This document shows, piece after piece, positions 22,370 through 31,842 of a DNA stretch of 64,000 bases (within the stretch, counting starts at the first letter, position 1; each line of letters opens with the position of its first letter). The notes under the pieces were generated by a model. That model was given only the letters and a program-made list of their open reading frames with translations. It did not search any database and was not told the origin of the DNA. The DNA is from Helicostylum pulchrum. Lineage: Eukaryota; Mucoromycota; Mucoromycetes; Mucorales; Mucoraceae. Position numbers and translations under genes: made by a program. The stretch lies in NCBI GenBank assembly GCA_025677825.1, contig JAIXMO010000026.1:62001-126000 (forward strand), in the 5' to 3' direction.

Positions 22370-24192
22370 ATGGCAAAATCCAAATTTTTCAAAGGCGTAA
22401 AATCATTTTTAACCAATAAATCAAACTACACCAACAAGCAACCAGAAGAAACTTACAAAAAGGAAGGCGTAGCTGTAACTTTAACAACCGAATTTAATCA
22501 CAACAAAACAAGTTTAATCACACTCTACAATATTGACCTTGGGTTTACACCATGTCAAGCAATGAGTTCATCTTGTTTTGAGAACAGAGCCTATGTCCAT
22601 TATGAGCCAAAGAAGGCACAAGTAGCACTAGGTACAAACCCCGACACCAAGTTTATCAAGATGACTGTTGAACAATACGCATGGATCATTCAACAATTAC
22701 AAGAAGAACAGTCGGTCGAGTCCATATTTAAACAAATATCTCCTATGTTAGGTATCATATCACATAACGCCAAATCTCTAAGTAAACGATTTATACGATA
22801 CGTTCAACAAAAGCGAAAGATAGCTGTACAACCTCAATGTAATTTCATGTTACCAAAGGCACTACTATTACAATCCTCGAATTATATTCCAATGACAAAA
22901 GCTTTACCACCGCCTGTAGCTGATATTCAGTATCATTTATTATCTATCTCGCCTTATAAGATGGTGTCAGAAAAGTATAAAGCTCAATTAAAACGATACT
23001 GTTATTTCGTTAGTTTATGCCAACATGAATTATTAACTTTCACTGAACAAGAGAAAGTCCCTTCTCCGCCTTGTTCAATTCGTAGCTCTACTGTAGATAC
23101 AACAACCATTCGATGTGCTGATTGCTTAGTGAGTACCTTTGGTATCTCGACCATTACAACACCCCCAGAAAATAAATTATTTGCTCATATTAAAGAGCAA
23201 ACCATCATGTTTCCAGTTTCATTTATTCAATACGATTTATTTCATCCTAAAAATCATAAAACTGCTTCTGCTATACAACCCTCTCGAAGAATTGTATTTG
23301 ATTCTGTTACACGTAGACAAAAACCACATGCAATATCTGCTTTTCAATACATACCACCAGATAGTGTTAGTACATTAAGTCAGTACTCTGATATTGTGGA
23401 AGAAGAAGAAGAAGAAGAAGAAGAAGAAGAAGAAGAAGAAGATATTTCGCCTCAAAAGTATGGTTACGTAGCAGTAGATGATAAAAATGAAGAGATTATA
23501 GTAGTCTTTCCTGGAATGACCGTGTCGCACAGTATGTTTGAAAATGCCTCGTTTGCCTCAGTACCATGGCACGAAATACACCCTGAAAAGAAAATTTTAC
23601 AGCAGGACGTATCGCCATGGGTATTAAATTGTGCATTAACAGCTTGGCAAAGATGTGAAATGAAAGTAGTTACATTACTTATGCGTTTATGTGGTACCAT
23701 GCCATCTCATTATAAAATAGTTATTATTGGTTATTCTCTCGGTGGAGGTAAAAAAATATTTATATTGTTTATTAACATACATAACACTAATTTAATTTTA
23801 TAGCCGTTGCATCATTATGTGCCTATTCATTAAGATCTACCAAGATACTAATGGACAGACCTATTACAGTATGTTCTATTCATTCACCAAGAGTAGGAAA
23901 TAAGGCGTTTTTAAATTCTCTTTCAGAACAAGACGTGAAAACCATTCGTATTACTCACCATAAAGATCTTATGGCACATTTACCTCCAAGAACATCTGGT
24001 TTACTTCATACAGGTGATGCTACCATTATTTTACCTCTAACAGAGATCGATAAAAACGCTGGTTATTTACTTGAAGGCATGGTTCCTGATCACGTAGAAA
24101 ATATGCTTAATAGAACATTTACTTCCAAAGAATATGAATCAATTTCAAAAGTTTGGGATATTAATATGAACGATGATACAAATTGTAAATAA
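22370..24192 (+). CDS. Fungal lipase, class 3 family
   Basis: Two exons (22370-23747, 23804-24192) give 588 residues. The C-terminal half is a class 3 alpha/beta hydrolase. The nucleophile elbow IVIIGYSLGGAVASL is split by the intron. ITVCSIHSPRVGNKAF follows, then HHKDLMAHLPP (probable catalytic Asp, about base 23975) and VPDHVENML (probable catalytic His). VVFPGMTVSHSMFENASF matches the strand and oxyanion region. The N-terminal 340 residues resemble nothing I recognise and have no signal peptide, so the enzyme is probably intracellular, unlike secreted Rhizopus lipases. A run of about 15 glutamates is encoded by a GAA microsatellite at 23399-23442, just before the catalytic domain. Substrate is unknown; the family hydrolyses acylglycerols. 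Confidence 0.88.
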
Positions 24193-24337
24193 AATAAAAA
24201 AAGGGGATAGGGACGTAGTTTAATAAAGTATGTGCTGGTGCGTTGTAAGCAGTGGGGAGGGAGGTTTGTGTATCGTAATGAATATTTAGTATATGTAAAA
24301 ATAAAATAAAAATAGAGAGAATAATAAAAGAAAAGAA

Positions 24338-24338
<1 letters not shown>

Positions 24339-24366
<28 letters not shown>
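24339..24366. repeat. (GT)14 microsatellite
   Basis: Pure GT dinucleotide repeat, 28 bases, in the 3' region between convergent genes; it ends one base before the stop codon of the membrane-protein gene. Confidence 0.95.
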
Positions 24367-24367
<1 letters not shown>

Positions 24368-24369
<2 letters not shown>

Positions 24370-25287
24370 AATCTGCTCTATATGGTGGTGGTTCATCACT
24401 ACGGGCATCCAATTGATAATACTGTTCATTTTCACCTCCGCGTTTTAATCTACTATAAACCCAATTCATACCGGGAACTTGTTTCCACCACTTTGACTGT
24501 GGATGATTTTCATTCCAAACTTGTTCATTTTCTATAAACGGTATAGGTGTAGGTGTAGTATCTGGATTTTGCCATTTCTCCATCATCATTTTAAACTTAT
24601 CGACCATTTTTTTAACTTGAACTCGGCCTACAATTAAACATATAACAATACTACCTGTGATAACCACTGCCACCACTGCAGATTGCCATTGATCACCCAT
24701 AGTCCAACGAGGTGCATTATAATAATACTGTGGAATATCTTCTCGAATACCACACGTTTTATTCGTACAGTGACCAGGAATACCGTCAATACCGAAATAA
24801 CATTGCATGTTAAATTGACACTTGGATCCCAAAGGTAATTTGGGTTGACAAGTTCTAGAATGTTTATCACAGTATGACATTCGACTACAATTACCAATCA
24901 AGTCTAAATCATCTACATTGATTACTTTGGGTCCTCTATAATCGACATAACTTATAAGTTCATCAGTAACGGGTATCGTACTACAAGGCAAACCGGTATC
25001 GTTTCTTATATTATACGGCGAGTAAAGAAATGTGTATATCGGGTCAATGCTCATCTCAAATCCTCCTTTATCTAAAAAAATAATCAGTATATACAATAAA
25101 CTTTTTTTTTTTTAAAAAAAACACAAGTGATATTACTTCTATTTTTGCATATAAGACCAATATCCGTTGCGTAACAACTATGAACTGGATAATATTGACA
25201 ATTAGCAGGATCTATACAATGTTGATCATCGGCAAATGCCACTGTGTATGTGCATATAATTACAACGAGTACCCAAAGGAGGTACAT
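24368..25287 (-). CDS. Cys-rich single-pass membrane protein with PPxY tail
   Basis: Two exons (25287-25125, 25071-24368) give 288 residues. Residues 1-20 form a signal peptide (MYLLWVLVVIICTYTVAFAD). The next 150 residues are a cysteine-rich ectodomain with about 14 Cys (e.g. CIDPANCQYYPVHSCY, CDKHSRTCQPKLPLGSKC, QCYFGIDG..GHCTNKTCG) and N-glycosylation sequons. A transmembrane helix (SAVVAVVITGSIVICLIVG) precedes a basic stretch and a cytoplasmic tail ending SDEPPPYRAD. PPxY motifs recruit WW-domain ubiquitin ligases of the Rsp5/Nedd4 type, so regulated endocytosis is plausible. I know similar type I proteins in Mucorales but cannot assign a function. The donor is the weaker GTGTTT; it is the only one that preserves frame. 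Confidence 0.78.
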
Positions 25288-26959
25288 TGCTACTAAATAT
25301 TAAAAAAAAAATAACGGAAAGGAAAAAAGAAACCACTTCTTTCCAGCTCATCTTTTTTATCAGTTACATTCAGACTCCGTGATGATTGGCCATATAAAGC
25401 TATCGTGTATTATTTCTTTACAGGTACTTACTTTATTACACCCGTATGTTTATAAAAAGTATGGAATAGAGTGAAGAAATTTGTTGGTGTACAGCTATAA
25501 TATATCTTAATAACGTATTAGTTTATTAAGGTAGGCTGAAACCCCAACCCTTCCTTTTGTCTCACTCGCTATCACAGTATGACCAGAAAGATATATTCCC
25601 CGTGTATTACTTTGAACCATAATTTAGTGCCATAAAACCCAACACATATATTTTATCATGTGACGATATGACACCAAGTATTACTTACTAGGTTTCCCGT
25701 TTATTTTTGAAAAAGACTTTTTTTTACCTGTAATCATTTAAATCCGCAAGCGGAAACCACGTTCGTTAAGTTGGCTATGCTCGGAAAACGGTCTCTTCTT
25801 TTTTATTTTACTTAAAAGAAAAAGAAAAGAGAACGGCTAACGTCTGTCCAATTTTATAAAAAAATGAAATAAACTGCTTTATCTGTCTAAACTATATCGC
25901 CCTTTTCTTTTAAATATGAAATTCTCTTAAAATAAGGACACGTATAGTTTTATCATTCCTTTAAAATAACTGATAGTTTTCAAGCTGTGACTATAGACCT
26001 ACATACTCTTTTATTGAGAAATATTGTCAAGATACAAGAAAATAATACATCCTTTCTTTAAACGGACGAAGAGATAAATACTATGCATCGTCAGAACTAT
26101 ACGTTGTTTATAACTAGTATTCAAGGAATACATTCACCATTGACATGCTATAAAAGAAGAAAAAGTGGCAGGTGTTACCAAGCGTAAAAAAAAGTATAGC
26201 GAAGAAGAAAATTTCTGTGTACAAGTGAAGTAATGGTATTACAAGTAGTTATTCCGCTTTGAGCTTCAGACAATTGGAAAAGAGTACTCAGGCAGCTATT
26301 ACCCTACAATCCTTCGAAAGCTGGAGACAGTAGCTTTCCGTTCTTAATTTAAAAGTAAAATAGATTAGAGTTTAATAAGTACCATTTTATTTTATTCTAG
26401 ATACTCTTTAGATAAGGTAACGAAGTATACACAAGGCTACATATTATTTTGTTGACAACTAGTTAGATACATCATATAAACTCGTATTGTTCTTGGGATC
26501 AGAAATGCTGTTACTAGCTGGAGATTCCGCCACTCAATAAATAATTAAAGTGACACAAAAAGATGAGGATTTGTGCTACAAACGAAGCTGTGGTTACGTT
26601 TCATGTGGTATAAAAAACTCTAATACATAGACTAGTGTAAGCTTTTTTTCTATTTTTTTTTTATTTCTAAAAGAAAATCAAGTGCGTTTTGACATATATT
26701 TTTATCAACACCGTTTAAATGCGATGAAACCAAAAATTTCGTTGGTTAGCGAAACGTATATATTTTTGAACACAAATGAATTGAAATAGTCCAATCAGGC
26801 CAAATACGTAAACGAGGATGTTTATTGTCTTTATCCGTATTACAATCATAATTAATGTGATACGTTGAACAAAACAAAAAAAAGTTATATGAACATAAAC
26901 TACACTAAAAAAAGAATACTAATCTCTTTTTCTCTTTTTTTTTTCTCGAGTTAACAAAA
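25288..26959. other. Intergenic region of 1.7 kb, possibly with faint coding traces
   Basis: No ORF is credible. Around 26165-26235 a short plus-strand frame (KVAGVTKRKKKYSEEENFCV) looks coding-like before a stop, and an intron-like GTAAAATAG...TTCTAG follows at 26354-26400. This may be a very old gene trace but is too weak to call. The last 50 bases before 26960 are T-rich. Confidence 0.4.
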
Positions 26960-28815
26960 ATGAGTAATGCATATAAAAGAGCAAGTTTAATATTACAGAA
27001 AGCGAAAGGACCTAAATGGAAACGAGAACTTGTATCAGATCACAAATTTGATTTTATGGATGTAGATTCGTTTCGAGACAGAACATGCCTACTGACGATC
27101 CGATACATGATTCTATTATGTTCGGTTTTTATATCTACACTTGTATATGGTGCAGATTTATGGTCTGCGGGAATTTTATTAATTTATGATGTAAAAATAT
27201 ATAACACATCCTTTTTTTTTACGAGGCATATAATTAATAGTCCCTTTTTTTTAATAGCATTGGTCACTTTCTACACAACCAAAAATTCCTTTCGAAATCA
27301 GTAAATGGATTTATGTAGGATGTATTGTTATTTCATTCATGTTGTTAGCATGGGAAGTTCGTAAAACTAGAAGCGTAATGGATACTAGAGATATTTCTTT
27401 AGCAGTTACAAATCCATTGGCTTATAAAACTTACTCTATCAAAAGTTACACGTACTTTTGTTTGTTACAAACGATAAAAAATTCTACTAGATGGGGCGAT
27501 GTAATTATATTTTATGTCTTTTATACTCTTAAAGGTAATTTTTTTTTTTTGTTGCATGATTTTTTATATATTAAATTTTGAAAATAGGTTGGAAAAAAAT
27601 AATTATTGCTCAAGGACCTAGACAGATTATTGCTGGTTTTACTGTATATGCCATGCTAACTTCTGCTTTAATGGTGGATGGTATATAAAGGCATATTTGT
27701 AGAGAAAAGTGCATATAAGATTATTAATGTTTGTTTAATTATATAGGAAAGTTTCATTTTTCTACTGATTGGGATACGTACGGTAAAGATTGGCCTCAAC
27801 GAGTAGCATTATTGCTCATGAGTTTCACTTGTATTTTATGGGTTATATCAGCCATTCAAATCTTCTTGGCCGTTCTGTTGTATTTCCCAATTCTTTGTCA
27901 CATCCAAGGTAACTTGAAAGAGTACTGTTGTCATAAAATCGATAAACGGTAAGTTTTTGTTTAGTAAAAAAATCTGCATGATTGAAAAAACTAATCTTAA
28001 AAATAATAATAATCAGTATCGGTGAATTATTAGAAAAGCAACGTAAAAAACGTATCAGAGAAAGAGAGAAATACGCCAACAGTATTTGCAGTAAAAAATC
28101 CAAAAAGTCGACTAAAAAAGATCACAGATTTGAAGAAGAAATCGTCCCTACCTTACCTACACTTCCAGTGATTAATAATAATAACGTCAGTCCTTACATT
28201 GAAAAAAATGATTCTCAATGGCTTTATCAATTACCTCAACAACAAAACTCATTTAATAACTATTACGACAGTCAGCCCATGACTCCATTAGAATCTTCGT
28301 ATTCGTTACAAAGAAACCCTACAAAGTACAGTCCATACAACGAAACATATTATTTGAATAATCAACATACACCTTCTCATACATACGCACAACCAGCTAC
28401 CACCAATGAATACTACCATGCACAACAGCCGTATAGTAACGATATAACCTCACCTACTTTAATACAAAATTCCAATGATTACTACGTAGGTAATAATCTA
28501 ACATGTACAAATGTTGTCAGTAAGCCGAATACATACGACGAAGTGATTGAACCGACTAGTGCAGGCACTTTAAAGTCAAGTTACAATAATTATAATAATC
28601 AAACTTATTCGCAAAATGATTTAAACAGTGCGGTTAGGAAACAAGGTACAGCAACAAATCAAGAAGTGAAGATGCAAGATGATAGTTTATTTGCATATTA
28701 TAAAGATACAAGTACAAACAATGCACCGAAACCTCTCCAGAATCAGCGGTATTTTGATAACACCATTACTAACAATACCAAAAAGAAGGATCCTACGTAT
28801 AGCCACTATATTTAA
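26960..28815 (+). CDS. KCH1: Kch1/Prm6-type fungal potassium channel family protein
   Basis: Exons 26960-27190, 27258-27534, 27588-27680, 27747-27948 and 28017-28815 give 533 residues. Kch1 and its paralogue Prm6 mediate low-affinity K+ influx at the plasma membrane during the yeast pheromone response and support Ca2+ uptake. The conserved core is clear: SFRDRTCLLTIRYMILL, then IPFEISKWIYVGCIVISFML, then WEVRKTRSVMDTRDISLAVT, NPLAYKTYSIKSYTYFCLLQ, FYVFYTLKGWKKIIIAQGPR and WDTYGKDWPQRVALLLMSFT. Four or so hydrophobic helices lie in the first 265 residues. The C-terminal 265 residues are an Asn/Gln/Tyr/Ser-rich, probably disordered cytoplasmic tail. Its stop lies 7 bp from the stop of the convergent lipase gene. 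Confidence 0.9.
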
Positions 28816-28822
28816 AACTTGT

Positions 28823-30616
28823 TTACTCTAATAAAATTTCTTGTTCAATATCATCATTTTTGAGTCCTTCCTTCTGTTGAGGACCACGATACGGGTTAAA
28901 TTGTTGTAACAGTTTTAATATATCTGGGTATACAATCTTTTCGATTCCTTCAGCCCATAAAAAGTCCAAATGTTCCCATTTTTCAATCGATTTAACGTAG
29001 GCTAATGGAGATGGAAGATCTGCAGAAAGTACGTTAAAATCAACAAGTGAATCAGATCGTCCATAAAATATAGCGATAGGCGTCGTTATTTGAAGAGTTG
29101 GAAACCTAGGTGGAATATGGTCTTCAACTGAGTTGACTGTATGATATGGAAGTCTGCTAGGCATTTCATCATACATTTGGAATTTACCTGTTCTAATAAT
29201 TTGAAACCAATGCTTTTATATATACATATAAGTATATACAATATATATTTAAATAATAGTCATAATAGCTTTCACTTACCACTAAGGATTTCACACTTGT
29301 TAAACTGTATAAATGTTGATAGCTAACCGTTTTTTGGTCAGCCGACATGTTATCTCCTGTCCAACCAAACAAGAATCTTACGCTTGCATCAATGACCTTT
29401 ACAAAAAGCGGAGGACTAATGAGACGTTGCCAGAACAATGCAAGTTTAAGTGGAGTCTTTCTACCAAACATAAGATATATAACACTAGGAGTTGCTTTTA
29501 CAAATGCATCAATCAAAGGATGTTGTAAACCTTTGGGAGTTGTAGCAGGTGCCATTGCAATAAACAGATTGATTTTTTTGTTTAAATCAGAGTTTACAGA
29601 GAGACCAGCAAATGCTTGTGCAGTACCCTGAGAAAAACCAATGTAGGTTAAATTAGGGGCACCTGTCTCCGATAATATGTACTATATAATAGGTTGCATT
29701 AAAATAAGTATACAGAACATGTGAAATATTTATATACTTGCATCAACAGTGTCAGGTAAATCACGCATAGCAAATTCATTTAAAGAAAAGTTCCAGAAAG
29801 GTTGATGATTAGGACTAAGATGCACATGGTACTGAGAATACTTATTTCCACGCGCATTACCAAGCCAAACATCATAACCTTGTTTAGCCAATATAAAAGG
29901 CAGGTTACTATACTCTTCTATATTTGAAACCCATACTTCAGACGACATTAAAAAGCCATGATATAATAAAACTACGGGCATTCCTTGGTATTCTCCTTTA
30001 GACCTAGGTAATTTGGCGTGCAAGAATTTGTCTAGATTATCAATTACTTCGATTCCCTTTTTAGGTTGAAACTCTTTCTGTTTTTGAATATTATCGTAGT
30101 GTTGAGGTTTCACAGACGGAATACGATGAACGCATAACAGATAATCGTCTTGTGTGCGTACAATATGTTGCTCACAGTTATAGTTTTTCCTGTTGTTTTA
30201 TATATATATTAGACTATACTTCTTATTATTTTTGTTCGGTGTGTATATATTTACCAGTGTTTAACCATTCTTTCAAATCCTTCTGCTTTTTCCAATGGAC
30301 TTACATGAGGTTCGTTTTCAACTTTAGATAACCAAGGAAATAAACTATAATATAATATTAAATAACTCTTTTATATATATCTTTTGGCTGTTATAACTTA
30401 CGAGCCAATAATGCTGTTTATTGACTGAATAAGAAACTTGGGCATGATCATTACAATAACTCTGATGATACTTTCACAAAGAAAGAACAGAATAGTAAAA
30501 ATTAAACTGAACATGAACAGTTTAGTCAATTGCTTTTACGTATACATATATATTTTTTACCTTTGGTAATCCCTAAAGGTCAAGCGATCTAAAATAGGTA
30601 TTTTTATAACTGACAT
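28823..30616 (-). CDS. Acid lipase / steryl ester hydrolase family (Yeh1/Tgl1-like)
   Basis: Six exons (30616-30561, 30470-30402, 30344-30255, 30189-29742, 29681-29280, 29212-28823) give 484 residues. A hydrophobic segment near residues 20-40 (IIRVIVMIMPKFLIQSI) probably anchors it to the ER or lipid droplets, as in Yeh/Tgl1 enzymes that hydrolyse sterol esters. The alpha/beta hydrolase signatures are VVLLYHGFLMSSEVWV (oxyanion), YDVWLGNARGNKYS, nucleophile YIGFSQGTAQ, acid FYGRSDSLVDF and base KWEHLDFLWA. Joining exons 4 and 5 needs a GC donor: GAT followed by GCAAGT at 29741. This restores DTVDYILSETG, the family pattern, whereas the nearby GT would break the frame. The gene is convergent with KCH1. 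Confidence 0.88.
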
Positions 30617-30855
30617 ATTTTATTTAATAAAAGGGAAACCAGGAAAAAAAAGATGCTGTGAAACTCTTTTTCCCTTTTTATTTCATGACATGAAAACACC
30701 CTTTAAGGTTTGGGTGGATAGGTAGTGTCACATGCAAAATTAGTGTTAAGAATAAAAACTCCTACAAGACAAGAGGGGATTCACTATAAAAAAGTCACCC
30801 GAAATAAAAAGCATAATTAATATGTAAAAATCTAAAGTCTTAGACGAGACAACCG
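30617..30855. other. Upstream region of the acid lipase gene
   Basis: Short AT-rich stretch between the lipase start codon and the tail of the Fanzor-like remnant. It should hold the lipase promoter; no specific element is recognisable. Confidence 0.4.
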
Positions 30856-31790
30856 TGTTCGTTACGGCGATGTTCTGTTAAAGGGTAGCGGTCTTCCTTC
30901 ACCTTTCCAAATTGATACCGAGATACCCATCATATTCTTCGCATTTATATCCCTTTGCCAGATTACCTTGGAGGATGTGCACGCAAACACACTGACGCCG
31001 CGGACATCAGGAACGCGAGACAAAGACTTACTATTACAATCATTGCAAGCACGCGACGTTCTAAATTCGTCGATTGTAATAACAAGAAGATCACCTACAG
31101 CTTCTCGTTTCTTCAACGTCCTCCAAAATACATTAGTTACTCCGGCTCGAAATCCTTCAAACTTTACTGAATCTTTACCAAACATATCAGCATCAAAGAC
31201 TATTAAGGGTACTGTTTGTTTATCTTCTTCTTTGAATCTCAAAGGCTTCTATTTCTTCTTCTTTCTTTGCCTAAATTGAAGAAAATGAAGTTAGTCTTAT
31301 ATTTCCAAAATCTGATAATGATAATTATTACCCTTTTTCTGTATCTACTTTCTTTTCTTTATGCTCTTTTTCGTTTCTCTTCCTTCTCTTCCTTCTCTTC
31401 CTTCTCTTCCTTCTCTTATTTCTATTTTTTTAACTTTTTTCTCTTCTTCTTATTGTACTTGGCAGCTCCGTGAAGCAAGATGTTTACCATATTATCCGTG
31501 GCTCTTTGTTTACCAAAGTTGTAAAAGTCGAATAATACTTGAAACGTAAACGACGTAGGCATTGTATTTGGTTGTATGAACAGTTTTACATGAAGGTATC
31601 AAAGTTTCTATAGTATCGATTGCTTGATCTTTTTCTGACTTTTGCAGTCTTGTTAAGTAACTTGTAGAACCTGTCATGTGATAATACTCTTTTGTGGAGC
31701 ATAATACACTTTTAATTAAAGCGTACGAAAGGTGAGGAAAAAGAAGAGGGCGATAATTTTGATTCGTCCAAAAATAAAATAACAATGTCC
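30856..31790 (-). pseudogene. Fanzor-like (TnpB-related) nuclease, decayed C-terminal part
   Basis: Minus-strand segments appear in order: KEYYHMTGSTSYLTRLQKSE and IETLIPSCKTVHTTKYNAYV (31700-31530); after a frameshift, FDFYNFGKQRATDNMVNILL and HGAAKYNKKKRKK (31530-31450); two in-frame stops and a Lys/Glu repeat; then VPLIVFDADMFGKDSVKFEG, GVTNVFWRTLKKREAVGDLL, TIDEFRTSRACNDCNSKSL and KVIWQRDINAKNMM (31220-30900), ending GRPLPFNRTSP. The last block is the zinc-ribbon and final RuvC Asp region shared by TnpB and Fanzor proteins. The second CxxC is damaged (CTSS). The N-terminal part and the first RuvC Asp are absent, and the remnant stops about 55 bp before the start codon of the divergent ChAPs gene. 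It is non-functional as an RNA-guided nuclease. Confidence 0.7.
31381..31416. repeat. 9-bp tandem repeat inside the Fanzor-like remnant
   Basis: Four perfect copies of TCCTTCTCT. Read on the minus strand in the remnant's frame they give repeated Glu-Lys-Glu triplets at the place of the basic linker, just after two in-frame stops. The expansion is probably post-inactivation slippage. Confidence 0.9.
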
Positions 31791-31842
31791 GAATTTAAAG
31801 TGTATTTTCTTTGTATCCCTTTTTCCATAAACATATAAACAA

